Shown here: positions 1 through 9,193 of the stretch, piece after piece
Layout: each line of letters starts with the position of its first letter
Position numbering within the stretch: the stretch's first letter is position 1
Origin: Sediminibacterium sp. FEMGT703S
GTDB taxonomy: Bacteria > Bacteroidota > Bacteroidia > Chitinophagales > Chitinophagaceae
NCBI GenBank assembly: GCA_002786355.1
Contig: PGCO01000006.1
Span: 62,001-126,000, forward strand
Reading direction: 5' to 3'
Length of the DNA stretch: 64,000 nucleotides
Made by a program: the position numbers and the translations under genes
The notes under the pieces: generated by a model
The model's database searches: none
The model's input: the letters and a program-made list of their open reading frames with translations, nothing else
What the model was told of the DNA's origin: nothing

Positions 1-254
1 CTGAAAGCTTTACCATCAATTATAGCAGCAAAACGGCAGCTATTAAAAGCATTGATTTACTATTAAATCAACAAACCAATTTACCCAAAAGATTGTTTAT
101 CAGATTGTCTAAACAAGTTGGAGATACTGCTGTAACAGAACAATTTAGTTGGATATCGAACAAACAGTTCATGATTGGTCGTTCGGTTAGAGTAGATGAC
201 CAATTTAATAAAAATGCTAGCAGTACTATTAGTTGGAAAAACCAAGACCAATAA
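1..254 (+). CDS. C-terminal end of an unidentified protein (5' end outside window)
   Basis: An open frame runs from the window edge to TAA at 252-254 and gives about 83 residues ending in SWKNQDQ. The fragment alternates polar and hydrophobic residues in a way that suggests beta structure, but I recognise no domain. Its stop overlaps the uvrC start codon (TAATG, shared base 254), so the two genes are probably translationally coupled in one operon. The function cannot be stated from this fragment. Confidence 0.6.
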   Translation, partial: ESFTINYSSKTAAIKSIDLLLNQQTNLPKRLFIRLSKQVGDTAVTEQFSWISNKQFMIGRSVRVDDQFNKNASSTISWKNQDQ

Positions 255-2062
255 TGACCCAAGAAGATTTTCAACAGATTGCACATACCATCCCCTTACA
301 GCCTGGTATTTATAAGTACTATAATAAAGAAAATGAATTACTGTATGTTGGAAAAGCAAAAAGTTTGCGCAAAAGAGTAAGCTCTTATTTTAGCAAAACT
401 TATGTTGGATATAAAACACATGAGCTTGTAAAAAGAATTCATCATATAGAATTTACTATTGTAGACTCAGAACAAGATGCATTTTTATTAGAAAACGCAT
501 TGATTAAAGAATACAAGCCAAAATACAATATTGAGCTAAAAGACGATAAAACCTATCCATTTATTGTTGTAAAACGTGAACCATTTCCTCGCATATTTTT
601 GACTCGCAGAAAAATAAACGATGGCTCGGAATATATTGGTCCTTTTACTTCTGCTGGTAAAGTAAGAGAACTAATTGAGTTTGTAAAGCAATACATTCCG
701 TTAAGAAGTTGTAAACTCAATTTAAGCAAAGAAAATATTCAATCTGGCAAATTTAAAGTTTGTCTAGAGTACCATTTAGGCAATTGCAAAGGGCCATGTG
801 AAGGTTTACAATCATTGGAAGATTATCAGAATGGAATTCAGCAAATGCGCAATATTTTAAAAGGGAACCTGGGTTCTGTAATTGCGCAATTCAAAGAAGA
901 AATGCAACAGCACGCTATGGGGCTCGCGTTTGAAAAAGCTGAAATGATTCGGAAAAAGATTGAGCATTTAGAAAATTACCAATCATCTTCTGTGGTTGTT
1001 AGCAAGCATTTAAACAATATTGATGTATTTAGTATTGCCAAGGACGACAATAAAGCTTTCGTGAACTATTTGATGGTTCAAAATGGAACTATTGTACAAA
1101 CGCACTCAGTACCTGTAGAAACCAAATTAGAAGAAACGGAAGAAGAGGTATTGGTTTTAGTAATTGGCGAACTAAGGAATACATTTAATAGCATGGCCAA
1201 GGAAATAATTGTTCCTTTTCCAATTGACTATCCAGACCCTTCGGTTCTTATCTCTATTCCTAAAGCAGGGGACAAAAGAAAACTCTTAGATCTTTCCTTA
1301 AAAAACGTTGCATATTTCAAAGAAGAGTTGAGAAAGAAAAAAATGCTGCAACTAGAAGGTAAAACGGATGCTGAACAAAAAAAGGTTTTATACGAATTAC
1401 AGCAGTACTTACAATTAAATGAAGCTCCTCTTCACATTGAATGCTTTGACAACTCAAATTTTCAAGGTGCTTATCCAGTAAGTGCAATGGTTTGTTTTAA
1501 AAATGGAATACCATCTAAAAATGATTATAGAAGATTCAATGTAAAAACTGTTGAGGGCATAAATGATTTTGCCACAATGAAAGAAGTGGTTTATAGGCGT
1601 TATAAACGCGTAAAAGAGGAAAATCAATCATTTCCACAATTAGTTATCATAGACGGCGGTAAAGGCCAATTAGGATCGGCTATGGAGGCATTTAGAGAAT
1701 TGAATTTGGTAGGACTTACTACCGTTGTAGGATTGGCTAAAAACGAAGAGGAAATATTTTTTCCCGGTGATGCAGAATCTATTAAACTTCCTTGGAATAG
1801 CGACTCGCTAAAATTGGTTAGAAGAATCAGAGATGAAGTACACCGTTTTGGAATAACCTTTCATAGAAACCAACGTTCTAAGGGAGCATTTCAGAATGAA
1901 TTAGAACAGGTTCAGGGAATTGGCAAAGCAACAATAGAAGAACTATTGCGCAATTTTAAATCGATAAAAAATATAAAACAGCAATCGGAGCAAGCATTGT
2001 CAACAATTGTAGGTGCTAAAAGGGCAGGCATTTTAACAAAGCATTTTAATAAGGAGCAATAA
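254..2062 (+). CDS. uvrC: Excinuclease ABC subunit C
   Basis: UvrC makes the dual incisions on either side of DNA damage in nucleotide excision repair, working with UvrA and UvrB. The 602-residue product has the N-terminal GIY-YIG nuclease (PGIYKYY and LLYVGKAKSLRKR, about residues 18-50), a UVR coiled-coil motif near the middle (AFEKAEMIRKKIEHLE), the RNase H-like UvrC endonuclease region (HIECFDNSN, LVIIDGGKGQ), and C-terminal helix-hairpin-helix motifs (VQGIGKATIEELL). Length is normal for the family. An in-frame TTG at 233 would add seven residues, but the ATG at 254 overlaps the upstream stop and gives the usual N-terminus, so I chose it. A hairpin with a T-run follows the stop. Confidence 0.97.
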   Translation: MTQEDFQQIAHTIPLQPGIYKYYNKENELLYVGKAKSLRKRVSSYFSKTYVGYKTHELVKRIHHIEFTIVDSEQDAFLLENALIKEYKPKYNIELKDDKTYPFIVVKREPFPRIFLTRRKINDGSEYIGPFTSAGKVRELIEFVKQYIPLRSCKLNLSKENIQSGKFKVCLEYHLGNCKGPCEGLQSLEDYQNGIQQMRNILKGNLGSVIAQFKEEMQQHAMGLAFEKAEMIRKKIEHLENYQSSSVVVSKHLNNIDVFSIAKDDNKAFVNYLMVQNGTIVQTHSVPVETKLEETEEEVLVLVIGELRNTFNSMAKEIIVPFPIDYPDPSVLISIPKAGDKRKLLDLSLKNVAYFKEELRKKKMLQLEGKTDAEQKKVLYELQQYLQLNEAPLHIECFDNSNFQGAYPVSAMVCFKNGIPSKNDYRRFNVKTVEGINDFATMKEVVYRRYKRVKEENQSFPQLVIIDGGKGQLGSAMEAFRELNLVGLTTVVGLAKNEEEIFFPGDAESIKLPWNSDSLKLVRRIRDEVHRFGITFHRNQRSKGAFQNELEQVQGIGKATIEELLRNFKSIKNIKQQSEQALSTIVGAKRAGILTKHFNKEQ

Positions 2063-2066
2063 AAAA

Positions 2067-2096
2067 GGGGCCAGGATAGAAATCCAGCCCCGTTTT
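2067..2096 (+). terminator. Probable rho-independent terminator after uvrC
   Basis: GGGGC at 2067-2071 pairs with GCCCC at 2087-2091, with partial pairing inside, and is followed by GTTTT. It begins four bases after the uvrC stop codon. Confidence 0.55.
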
Positions 2097-2263
2097 AAAA
2101 TCCAATATCCTATGAAAAACCGACGTGAAAATACATTTTCCCACATAAAATATAAAATAAAACTTTATCCATTTTATATAAAAAACTAAAATTCCTTGGA
2201 ATTGTTGAATTTATGTTCGGATTGAACCCTTTTTATGAAACAAAATGGATCAGACCTATATAG

Positions 2264-2288
2264 AAAAAGGGGCCATTGGCCCCTTTTT
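2264..2288. terminator. Bidirectional terminator between uvrC and gldN
   Basis: AAAAAGGGGCC (2264-2274), a three-base ATT loop, and GGCCCCTTTTT (2278-2288) form a perfect 11-bp stem with A/T tails on both sides. It lies between two convergent genes and can serve both. The remaining sequence at 2097-2263 is AT-rich, and I see no gene in it. Confidence 0.8.
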
Positions 2289-2313
2289 AGAAAATTAAAT
2301 GATATACACTAGA

Positions 2314-3459
2314 CTAATAAGCCCACAAGTCTTGCTCGTAGTTCATAATCTTGGCTTTTATATTTTCTCCTTCAAGTAACCTGAACAGAGGATCTTTAAT
2401 AAATGCACTTAATGATTTATCGCCAGGGTTATTGATAGTACTCTTAATAATATAACTACTGAAAAAACGACTTTCGAATAATTCCTCCCAAGTCATTCTT
2501 GCTGCAATATTCTTCGGATTATACACATCAAACTTTGTGAGTGATGCTCTGATATCAGGATAATAAACCCAAAATAATACCCTTGGTAAAGACTTACCTG
2601 CAACCACTTGTTTTGCAATAGGCGCAATACCAAGAATACGGGTAAACATTCTACTACTTTCTTTATCAAACACAATCTGTTCTTTAATTCGGAAAGTATA
2701 AACAGAATCAGGACTAAACTTTGGCTTTTTAGTGATTACTTTTTCAACTGCACCTGTTGCAGGATCAACCACATCAACGGTATCGTTAGCACCCGCTACC
2801 ATATTCATTACAAAATCGGTTGTCAATGGCTTGGTAAAACGATCATTGTCTGCTGAAAATGCGGTAACACTATCATTTTTAATCGCACTCAATAACAAGG
2901 AAAAAAAGCGTTGATCTCCATTATCATCCTGAGAAGGATACATAAATGACTGATTCATTTTCTCTCTTGCATCAATCTCTCTCCAAATAAAATGACTGAA
3001 TACTGCATCATCTTCACGCAGATCTTCATATTCTAAAGGCTTACGGTCTCTTACCTGAGTTCTTACCATTGCGTAATTATTCCTGAGAGAAACTTCTGGT
3101 TTTGCACCAAATCCTCCTTGAACAGTTGTATCGTAACTATACGTTACAGGAGCAGTAGGATTCGTTGTGGTTGCACCTGTAGTTGGCGCAGTATTATTAC
3201 TGGTCCTATATCTAGATGTACCATTTACAGCAGGTGTTGATGGATTAACGCTTGTATCTGATGAACTTGCATTAACATTGATTTTTGCTTTTGCTGCCGC
3301 ATACTTAGAAGTAGTAGTCTTTTTAGCTGCGGGGTTTGTAGCATTAGAGGAAGCTTTGGCAGCAGGAGCTGCAGGCTTCTTGTATTTAGACTGCGCGCTT
3401 GCACCTATTGCCACTAACATTGCTGTAGCCATTAAAAATCCTTGATATACCTTTTTCAT
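2314..3459 (-). CDS. gldN: Gliding motility / type IX secretion protein GldN
   Basis: GldN (PorN in Porphyromonas) is a periplasmic component that associates with the GldK ring of the type IX secretion system. The 381-residue product starts with a clear signal peptide (MKKVYQGFLMATAMLVAIGASAQ region). A low-complexity stretch rich in Ala, Thr, Asn and Pro follows (residues ~25-110), then the conserved GldN domain with motifs such as LEYEDLREDD, FSHFIWREID and AARMTWEELFESRFF. A GTG two codons upstream is possible, but the ATG at 3459 fits the signal peptide better. It is the last gene of the gldKLMN operon, 8 bp after the gldM stop. Confidence 0.95.
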   Translation of the reverse strand: MKKVYQGFLMATAMLVAIGASAQSKYKKPAAPAAKASSNATNPAAKKTTTSKYAAAKAKINVNASSSDTSVNPSTPAVNGTSRYRTSNNTAPTTGATTTNPTAPVTYSYDTTVQGGFGAKPEVSLRNNYAMVRTQVRDRKPLEYEDLREDDAVFSHFIWREIDAREKMNQSFMYPSQDDNGDQRFFSLLLSAIKNDSVTAFSADNDRFTKPLTTDFVMNMVAGANDTVDVVDPATGAVEKVITKKPKFSPDSVYTFRIKEQIVFDKESSRMFTRILGIAPIAKQVVAGKSLPRVLFWVYYPDIRASLTKFDVYNPKNIAARMTWEELFESRFFSSYIIKSTINNPGDKSLSAFIKDPLFRLLEGENIKAKIMNYEQDLWAY

Positions 3460-3467
3460 ACGCACAA

Positions 3468-5009
3468 TTATTGTAGAGTAAATGAAATATTTTGATCCAA
3501 GAGTCTGGTTCCGCCCGGACCACTTACTTTAATTTCGTCAATAACCACAGTAGAACCTGGCTGACATTTGGCTAATAAAGCTTTTGCTTCTGCGTTAAAA
3601 TATGCTCCTGATACTTCTGCAATACCGAATCCACTTTCTTCAAAGCCTCTTCCAGTACAAATCAAGGTAAAAGAAACTACATCATATTTTACCCCTTCGA
3701 AAACAAAGTCCTTTAATTCAGCAGCCACCCCACGCTGAACCCTAAATGCATTCGCTGCAATGGGTCCACCAGATTTACCTCCCACTGTTGCCAATGGATT
3801 GGGTACACGTTTAACTGGAATAATAATTTTTTGTGTATTTTTTCCATCAGACGCATTCACAGTAGCGGTTCCTAAGGCAGCAGCAGTTACAATATATTGA
3901 CCAGGTCCTGCTTTACGGTAACTAATACCCGCTCCGTCAACTGATACATTCACTTTTTCGTCTCCACTACCCCCTGTTACACTTAAAGGGTTTTCTAATC
4001 CTTGATAAAATACCCTTGTTTTATCGGTAGATACAACTAGTCCTGAAGGAACACCAACGGTGTATTTAATTTCTTTGGTTACTGATGCCGTTGTACCATC
4101 TGGCTTCACAAAGGAAATCGTTACATTCTTTGAACCAGAACCAGTAGGTCTGAACTTATATTCAAATGAACCCTCTGGTGTAGGGGTTGCACTTGCACCG
4201 TCCACAGATACTTTTGGTTCACGTTCTTTGTTAAATGCACCAACCCCGGCATTGATGATGATTTCTTCGCCTGGCATGATATAGCTGGCATTGGCTACTG
4301 CAATTGGCTGAAATTCGTCGTACACCAATTCTACTTCACCAATTTCTTTATGGCAAAATTCTACCGCTTGCGATTCACTGTTCTTAATATCATTTTGAAA
4401 CTTACTTAGGATGGTAATACCAGCCACTGTAGGGGTCATATGGAAAAAAGTATAGGCCCACTCTTCTTTTTCTTTTTCACTTTTTACTTCAGGTAAACTC
4501 AACGGTAGGTTGGCACCAATAGCAGCAGTCATTTCAGGGTCAATCGCTAATAATTGTTCCTTGAAGTTTTTCATTTTATCGAACAACTCTTTTCCTTTCC
4601 CTTTTCCGTCGGGAGGTGCAGAAACAAACATACGAGTGGCAGCGTCCAAATCATCTTCTTTAAAATCTTCTTTGCCATCCACTATTTTGAGGCCCGCTTC
4701 TTTTTTTAATTCAGCTTTAAGTGCTTCTATATAATTATATACTTCATCGGAAAGTGCTTTAGCCTTTTGAGCTTTAGGTAACCATATTTCCGCTTTTTCT
4801 CTTGTAGTTGGATCCTCAATTTTTTTCTGGAACGATTTAAATATTTCTGAATTCTTTTTCTCCGCTACACCAGTTGCCGTCATAAGGCTCTTGTCTACGG
4901 TTTTAAAAGCATTCAATATTTCGGAAGAAACGTTCAATGCAAGCAAAGCTGTTAACACGAGATACATCATGTTAATCATTTTCTGCCGCGGTTCCTTGGG
5001 TAATGACAT
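3468..5009 (-). CDS. gldM: Gliding motility / type IX secretion protein GldM
   Basis: GldM forms, with GldL, the inner-membrane motor of type IX secretion and gliding. It has one N-terminal transmembrane helix and a long periplasmic rod. The 513-residue product shows the diagnostic start MSLPKEPRQKMINMMYLVLTAL, then the helical first periplasmic domain. From about residue 225 it is built of beta-sandwich domains with Ig-like character (AVANASYIMPGEE, TGGSGDEKVNVSVDG). It ends in the usual GldM C-terminal domain (SGPGGTRLLDQNISFTLQ). Length matches the family. It lies between gldL and gldN in the standard order. Confidence 0.97.
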   Translation of the reverse strand: MSLPKEPRQKMINMMYLVLTALLALNVSSEILNAFKTVDKSLMTATGVAEKKNSEIFKSFQKKIEDPTTREKAEIWLPKAQKAKALSDEVYNYIEALKAELKKEAGLKIVDGKEDFKEDDLDAATRMFVSAPPDGKGKGKELFDKMKNFKEQLLAIDPEMTAAIGANLPLSLPEVKSEKEKEEWAYTFFHMTPTVAGITILSKFQNDIKNSESQAVEFCHKEIGEVELVYDEFQPIAVANASYIMPGEEIIINAGVGAFNKEREPKVSVDGASATPTPEGSFEYKFRPTGSGSKNVTISFVKPDGTTASVTKEIKYTVGVPSGLVVSTDKTRVFYQGLENPLSVTGGSGDEKVNVSVDGAGISYRKAGPGQYIVTAAALGTATVNASDGKNTQKIIIPVKRVPNPLATVGGKSGGPIAANAFRVQRGVAAELKDFVFEGVKYDVVSFTLICTGRGFEESGFGIAEVSGAYFNAEAKALLAKCQPGSTVVIDEIKVSGPGGTRLLDQNISFTLQ

Positions 5010-5060
5010 AAGATCTTTTGTTTATCTAAATAAGGTGATCAATTCAGTTCAATGGGATTA

Positions 5061-5804
5061 TTATCTTCCTTGCATTGCAGTTAACATATTACCATATACC
5101 TGATTTAATTTACTCAGGTTATTTGCTAATGCTGCAATTTGTTCTTTAGCTCTGTTTGCGTCATCAGCAGTGCTGTTCATTGCTTCTGAAGCCGCAGATA
5201 ATTTGCCATAAAACTGATTTAATGCCTTTAGGTGATTATTGCTCTCTTGTAATTCTAATTCGTAAATAGTATTTAGAGACGATAAATTTTTAGTAAGTCC
5301 TTGCACTTGCATATGAAACTGCTTATTGGTTTCAGCTGCTGCTTCAAAACTTTGTAATGAATGTACAGCACCGTTCATTGCTGTTGCCACAGAACCCATT
5401 GCAGCAGCTGCTGCTTTTGAGTTGGCTGAAAAATCACCTGTAGATTTTACCACATCACTGATTTCTCCCATTTTTTCTACTGTAGTTCCTAGCTTCTTAA
5501 AGCCTTCACTTAACTTTCCTAAGTTAGCAGGTGTAATATCAGCTTCTGCCAACATTTTTTCCATGCTTTTTAATGCAGGATTACCAGCGTCTGCCACTAC
5601 AGTTGTTGTACCCATGTCAGGAGGAGGTAAAATTGCATAGATAATAAATATCAACGCCTCGGTTGTTAAACCAATTTTTAATGCCCAGTCTGCCCAAGAA
5701 AGGTGAAGTATTTTTGCCATTGCACCAAAGATCACCACGGCTGCACCAAGAGATACAACAACGTTTACCGCGCGATTAACTGTAGGAGAAACACCTGAAG
5801 CCAT
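5061..5804 (-). CDS. gldL: Gliding motility / type IX secretion motor protein GldL
   Basis: GldL is the cytoplasmic-membrane partner of GldM and is thought to couple the proton gradient to rotation. The 247-residue product has two N-terminal transmembrane helices (VVSLGAAVVIFGAMAKIL and IGLTTEALIFIIYAIL) followed by a long, mainly helical cytoplasmic domain with heptad-like Leu/Ala spacing. Glu49 sits inside the second helix, as expected for the membrane-embedded glutamate of this family. The gene is 25 bp downstream of gldK and 51 bp upstream of gldM. Confidence 0.95.
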   Translation of the reverse strand: MASGVSPTVNRAVNVVVSLGAAVVIFGAMAKILHLSWADWALKIGLTTEALIFIIYAILPPPDMGTTTVVADAGNPALKSMEKMLAEADITPANLGKLSEGFKKLGTTVEKMGEISDVVKSTGDFSANSKAAAAAMGSVATAMNGAVHSLQSFEAAAETNKQFHMQVQGLTKNLSSLNTIYELELQESNNHLKALNQFYGKLSAASEAMNSTADDANRAKEQIAALANNLSKLNQVYGNMLTAMQGR

Positions 5805-5829
5805 AATTGTATTTTTAGTAGTTTATTTT

Positions 5830-7113
5830 TTACTTTTTCATTTTTGGAGCCAAATCAATAACACAACGGAAACCAATATATGATTTAGCGGTATCTTGAT
5901 ATTCGTAGTTACGAGTACTTACTTGAATTTGGTATTGTGTATCTTTCCAAGAACCACCTCTGATTACTTTTCTTTTTTCGCGAGGGCGGTCTGAATCTTT
6001 TGCATCATAACGAACATCTGGGCTCATATCAGAAAGGAAATTGTACGAACCTTCATAGAAATAGGAGCCGGTCCATTCTGCAACGTTTCCACTCATATTA
6101 TATAAGCCGTAATCGTTTGGCCAATATGCATCTGCTTTTACAGTATAATAGCCACCGTCTTCTGCATAATTACCTCTACCTGGCTTAAAGTTGGCTAACA
6201 AACATCCTTTCTTATTTCTGGTGTAATAGTTACCCCACGGAAACATAGAATTGGTTCTGCCACCACGTGCTGCGTACTCCCACTCTGCCTCTGAAGGTAA
6301 ACGGTAGTCTCCATCAAATGCTAGGTTCTTTTTGCCTAAAAACGAATTTTGATAATGGGTTCTCCAATTTGCAAATGCCACTGCCTGCTTCCAAGTAACA
6401 CCAACCACTGGATAATTTCCAAATGAAGGGTGCGAAAAATATCTTCTAGTCATTGGTTCGTTATAAGAATAAGAGAAATCTCTCATCCATACCAATGTAT
6501 CTGGATACACTTTTTGATTGCGTTTAACGATGAAGTTTTTGCGAGGTTGTCCTGCATTCTCTCTTTTTGCTGCTTCCGCTAAATCAAAATATTCTATTCT
6601 ATAAATTAGTTTGTCAGGATCAATTTCTGGCTTACCATATAAGCGGTTGTCTGGTGCAAGATTCAACTCATTTAATTGTTCAACGGTTTTTCTATCCCAT
6701 GTAATGGTTTTTACCCTGGCCCAATCCACCGCCATAGTATCGTCGTCTTTATTAATTCCCTGTCCAAATAAAATTTTGAATGATAAAGAGTCTCTAACCC
6801 AGTTTACAAACTGACGGTACTGGTCATTGGTGATTTCAGTAGCATCCATCCAAAAGCCAGGAATCGATACCTGTCTATTTCGAGTAGTATATTGATAGCT
6901 AATGTCTTCGTCACTAGGCCCCATATGAAATGTACCTGGTTGAATATATACCATATTCCTTGGTGGATTCATATTTTGCTTAGCAGTGGGTGCAACCCCA
7001 TGTAATTGGCCGTCGTTCGGCAATCCTTTTCCCCCTTTGCCTTTAAAAAAGTTACAAGAAGTGACCGTTAACGCACAAAATGCCGTTATAACCAAATAAA
7101 AATGTCTTTTCAT
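5830..7113 (-). CDS. gldK: Gliding motility / type IX secretion lipoprotein GldK
   Basis: GldK (PorK) is an outer-membrane lipoprotein that forms the periplasmic ring with GldN. The 427-residue product begins with a lipoprotein signal peptide (MKRHFYLVITAFCALTVTSC, lipid-modified Cys at about residue 20). The rest is a formylglycine-generating-enzyme (FGE/SUMF1) type fold, seen in MVYIQPGTFHMG, WMDATEITNDQYRQF, RLPSEAEWEYAARGG, GNVAEWTGS and VIRGGSWKD. The ATG at 7113 was preferred over a TTG nine codons upstream because only the former gives a proper signal peptide. It is the first gene of gldKLMN. Confidence 0.96.
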   Translation of the reverse strand: MKRHFYLVITAFCALTVTSCNFFKGKGGKGLPNDGQLHGVAPTAKQNMNPPRNMVYIQPGTFHMGPSDEDISYQYTTRNRQVSIPGFWMDATEITNDQYRQFVNWVRDSLSFKILFGQGINKDDDTMAVDWARVKTITWDRKTVEQLNELNLAPDNRLYGKPEIDPDKLIYRIEYFDLAEAAKRENAGQPRKNFIVKRNQKVYPDTLVWMRDFSYSYNEPMTRRYFSHPSFGNYPVVGVTWKQAVAFANWRTHYQNSFLGKKNLAFDGDYRLPSEAEWEYAARGGRTNSMFPWGNYYTRNKKGCLLANFKPGRGNYAEDGGYYTVKADAYWPNDYGLYNMSGNVAEWTGSYFYEGSYNFLSDMSPDVRYDAKDSDRPREKRKVIRGGSWKDTQYQIQVSTRNYEYQDTAKSYIGFRCVIDLAPKMKK

Positions 7114-7137
7114 GACCACAATTGATTTTGACAGGAG

Positions 7138-7145
7138 CAAATATA
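7138..7145 (-). promoter_or_regulatory. Candidate -7 promoter element for gldKLMN
   Basis: On the minus strand this reads TATATTTG, matching the Bacteroidota -7 consensus TAnnTTTG, 24 bp upstream of the gldK ATG. No convincing TTTG at -33 is visible. The rest of the 263-bp gap to the hemD-like gene (7114-7376) holds only this and the terminator at 7347-7370. Confidence 0.4.
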
Positions 7146-7346
7146 TGTTTCAAATGACTTGGTACCCATAAAAGTGCCTCGTCTTCTTGGTTTTTAAGTA
7201 AAATTTACAATCAATAACAAATAATTAATTTTCAATGATGGTTTTCATAGGGCCTGTCCAAAGCAAATTACTTATAAAGTTGTTACATAATTGCTAAAGA
7301 TTAAATAGAACGAAAAAAAAAGAGAAATGTTGCCTGATGATTAAAC

Positions 7347-7370
7347 AAAACCCCTCTAATGAGGGGTTTT
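7347..7370 (-). terminator. Terminator after the HemD-like gene
   Basis: AAAACCCCTC (7347-7356), loop TAAT, GAGGGGTTTT (7361-7370): a perfect 10-bp stem directly downstream of the stop at 7377 on the minus strand. Confidence 0.8.
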
Positions 7371-7376
7371 ATTTAA

Positions 7377-8291
7377 TCATAATTTAATTTTTTTCTCGGC
7401 ATTTTTCCGAGGAGCTTTAACAGCGGCTTTAGGAGCTGCTTTTGAAGGAGCTTTACCTAATGATTTTGGTGCTGCTTTTTCTGGCTTTACACCGTTTTTT
7501 ACTACCGTTGTGCTTGCTAAAAATAAATCCAGCGCAGCAACCATACTTGGCCTTTGTGGGCTGGGTACTTGAATTTCTAATTTAAACCCAGCGTCTACTA
7601 CTGCTTTTGAAGTATTGCCTCCAAATGCAGTGATAACAGTTCCATTTTGTGTGAAGTTGGGGAAATTATCCAATAAGCTTTTTACACCACTTGGGGTAAA
7701 AAAGCAAATCATATCATAGTCATTCTTTTGCAAAACGGGCTTAATGTCGTTGCTGATACTTCTATACATGTAAGCGAGCTGAAAATCGCAGTTGTTATTT
7801 TTTAACCAACTACAAATTTCATTATCCTGCTGGTTTTCACTGCACACATATAAAAACTTCTCCGCTTCCTTGTGCTTGTTAATTACATCAAGCATACTTT
7901 TGTTGGTACCATCAGCACCATAAAAAACTTTTCTTTTCCGATACAAAATAAACTTTTGCAAATAGAGGGCTACAGCCTCTGTTATACAGAAGTATTTAGT
8001 GTCTTGGGCTATACTTAGCTTCATTTCTTCGCTCATTCTAAAGAAATGATCAATTGCATTTCGACTAGTAAAAATGATTGCAGAATATTGCTGTATATCA
8101 ATCTTCTGTTTTCTAAAATCTCTTGCAGGAATTCCTTCTAACACAATGAAAGGGTGAAACACCAATTCAACATTGTGCTTTCTTTCTAAATCAAAATACG
8201 GAGACCTTTCGCTCTCTGGTTTTGGTTGCGAAATGAGAATCTTTCTGGCTGCCTTTGAACTCTCTGCTTGCTTAGAATCGTTTTTGCTCAT
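7377..8291 (-). CDS. Uroporphyrinogen-III synthase family protein with basic tail
   Basis: The first ~250 residues have the HemD-type bilobed architecture: ILISQPKPESERSPY at the start, IIFTSRNAIDHFF, FLYVCSENQQDNE, and YDMICFFTPSGVKSLL near the end. The family cyclises hydroxymethylbilane in haem and corrin synthesis. About 35 C-terminal residues are an Ala/Lys/Pro-rich tail (KAAPKSLGKAPSKAAPK) unlike the catalytic domain and like histone-H1-type or DNA-binding tails. The ORF could start further upstream, but the ATG at 8291 avoids most of the overlap with the DUF4271 gene; product 304 residues. In Bacteroidota a HemD-like gene commonly accompanies DUF4271 and gld genes. Enzyme activity is not certain. 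Confidence 0.8.
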   Translation of the reverse strand: MSKNDSKQAESSKAARKILISQPKPESERSPYFDLERKHNVELVFHPFIVLEGIPARDFRKQKIDIQQYSAIIFTSRNAIDHFFRMSEEMKLSIAQDTKYFCITEAVALYLQKFILYRKRKVFYGADGTNKSMLDVINKHKEAEKFLYVCSENQQDNEICSWLKNNNCDFQLAYMYRSISNDIKPVLQKNDYDMICFFTPSGVKSLLDNFPNFTQNGTVITAFGGNTSKAVVDAGFKLEIQVPSPQRPSMVAALDLFLASTTVVKNGVKPEKAAPKSLGKAPSKAAPKAAVKAPRKNAEKKIKL

Positions 8292-8323
8292 TGCTTGCTC
8301 TTGTATTTTGCAAATGTAAAATA

Positions 8324-9115
8324 TCAGCCCATATTTTCTACCAAAAGCTTGTATATCAAGGCCATTGGTAAAATTTCCACGGCGCAAAGGTAAAGGAAAA
8401 AATGAAAAGGATTTAGTTGAAGATCAGATCTTAGCAAGCCAAACGATACAAAATAACGATAAATAAATAACAATGTTACAACACCGAATGAGATAGTCGC
8501 AACAACAGCAGCAATTTCAATAGACGCAAAAGCCAATAATACGGTAAGCGGCAGAAGAACAACTCCCATAATCCTATTGACAACTGCCACCAAAAACAAA
8601 TAGGATGAAGCCGAACTTGAATTATTAAAAACCCAACCAGCAAATGATATAAACAAATATTTACCCAAATAGATAATGGCTAAAATAATGGTAACATAGG
8701 CGTACAATAGCCAAAAATAAAGGGAAGACCAATGGTTATATTGTATTATAAGTGTAATATATAATCCGGCTGTAAGTAAGAAAAGAAGATTAATTAACAA
8801 TGATGCAAAGCTATCTTGCGCAAGCTGCTCCTTGGTTTGCTTTTGTCTTAATGATGTTTGAAAAAAAAGTTTAAATAAATTTTGAAAATACTTCGGGAAA
8901 GCTGTTTTTATAAAGCCCAATAAAAAAACCAAAGCTACCAACGTATAGAAAAGCGCATCTTTTGACTCTTTTTGATGATAATCTACCACCATAAAAATAG
9001 CTGGTTTTTGCAGTGCTAGATAAGGATGAGGTGGCAAGAAGCTGCTATCCTGCTGTGCAGAGACCAAATGCACCCCAATTGCAAAAAATAAAGTGAATAA
9101 AATACGAATACGCAT
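8324..9115 (-). CDS. DUF4271 membrane protein
   Basis: A 263-residue integral membrane protein that I place in the DUF4271 family. It has an N-terminal signal-like segment (MRIRILFTLFFAIGVHLVSAQ) and a short extracytoplasmic stretch. About seven hydrophobic segments follow, including FYTLVALVFLLGFIKTAF, LLINLLFLLTAGLYITLI and VLLPLTVLLAFASIEIAAVV. The C-terminus NPFHFFLYLCAVEILPM is typical of the family. The start is the ATG at 9115, not the preceding TTG. It is 32 bp upstream of the HemD-like gene on the same strand and probably co-transcribed. The function is not established. Confidence 0.85.
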   Translation of the reverse strand: MRIRILFTLFFAIGVHLVSAQQDSSFLPPHPYLALQKPAIFMVVDYHQKESKDALFYTLVALVFLLGFIKTAFPKYFQNLFKLFFQTSLRQKQTKEQLAQDSFASLLINLLFLLTAGLYITLIIQYNHWSSLYFWLLYAYVTIILAIIYLGKYLFISFAGWVFNNSSSASSYLFLVAVVNRIMGVVLLPLTVLLAFASIEIAAVVATISFGVVTLLFIYRYFVSFGLLRSDLQLNPFHFFLYLCAVEILPMALIYKLLVENMG

Positions 9116-9193
9116 CAATACAAAATTATTGATTGATAATGATTAAACGTTCAGGTTAACAGAACAATGCTAATTTTAATTTTTAAACTGCTA

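Noticed and set aside
3167..3445. Antisense ORF with signal-like hydrophobic residues opposite gldN
   Set aside because: It is the mirror of the Ala/Thr-rich gldN N-terminus and has no features of its own.
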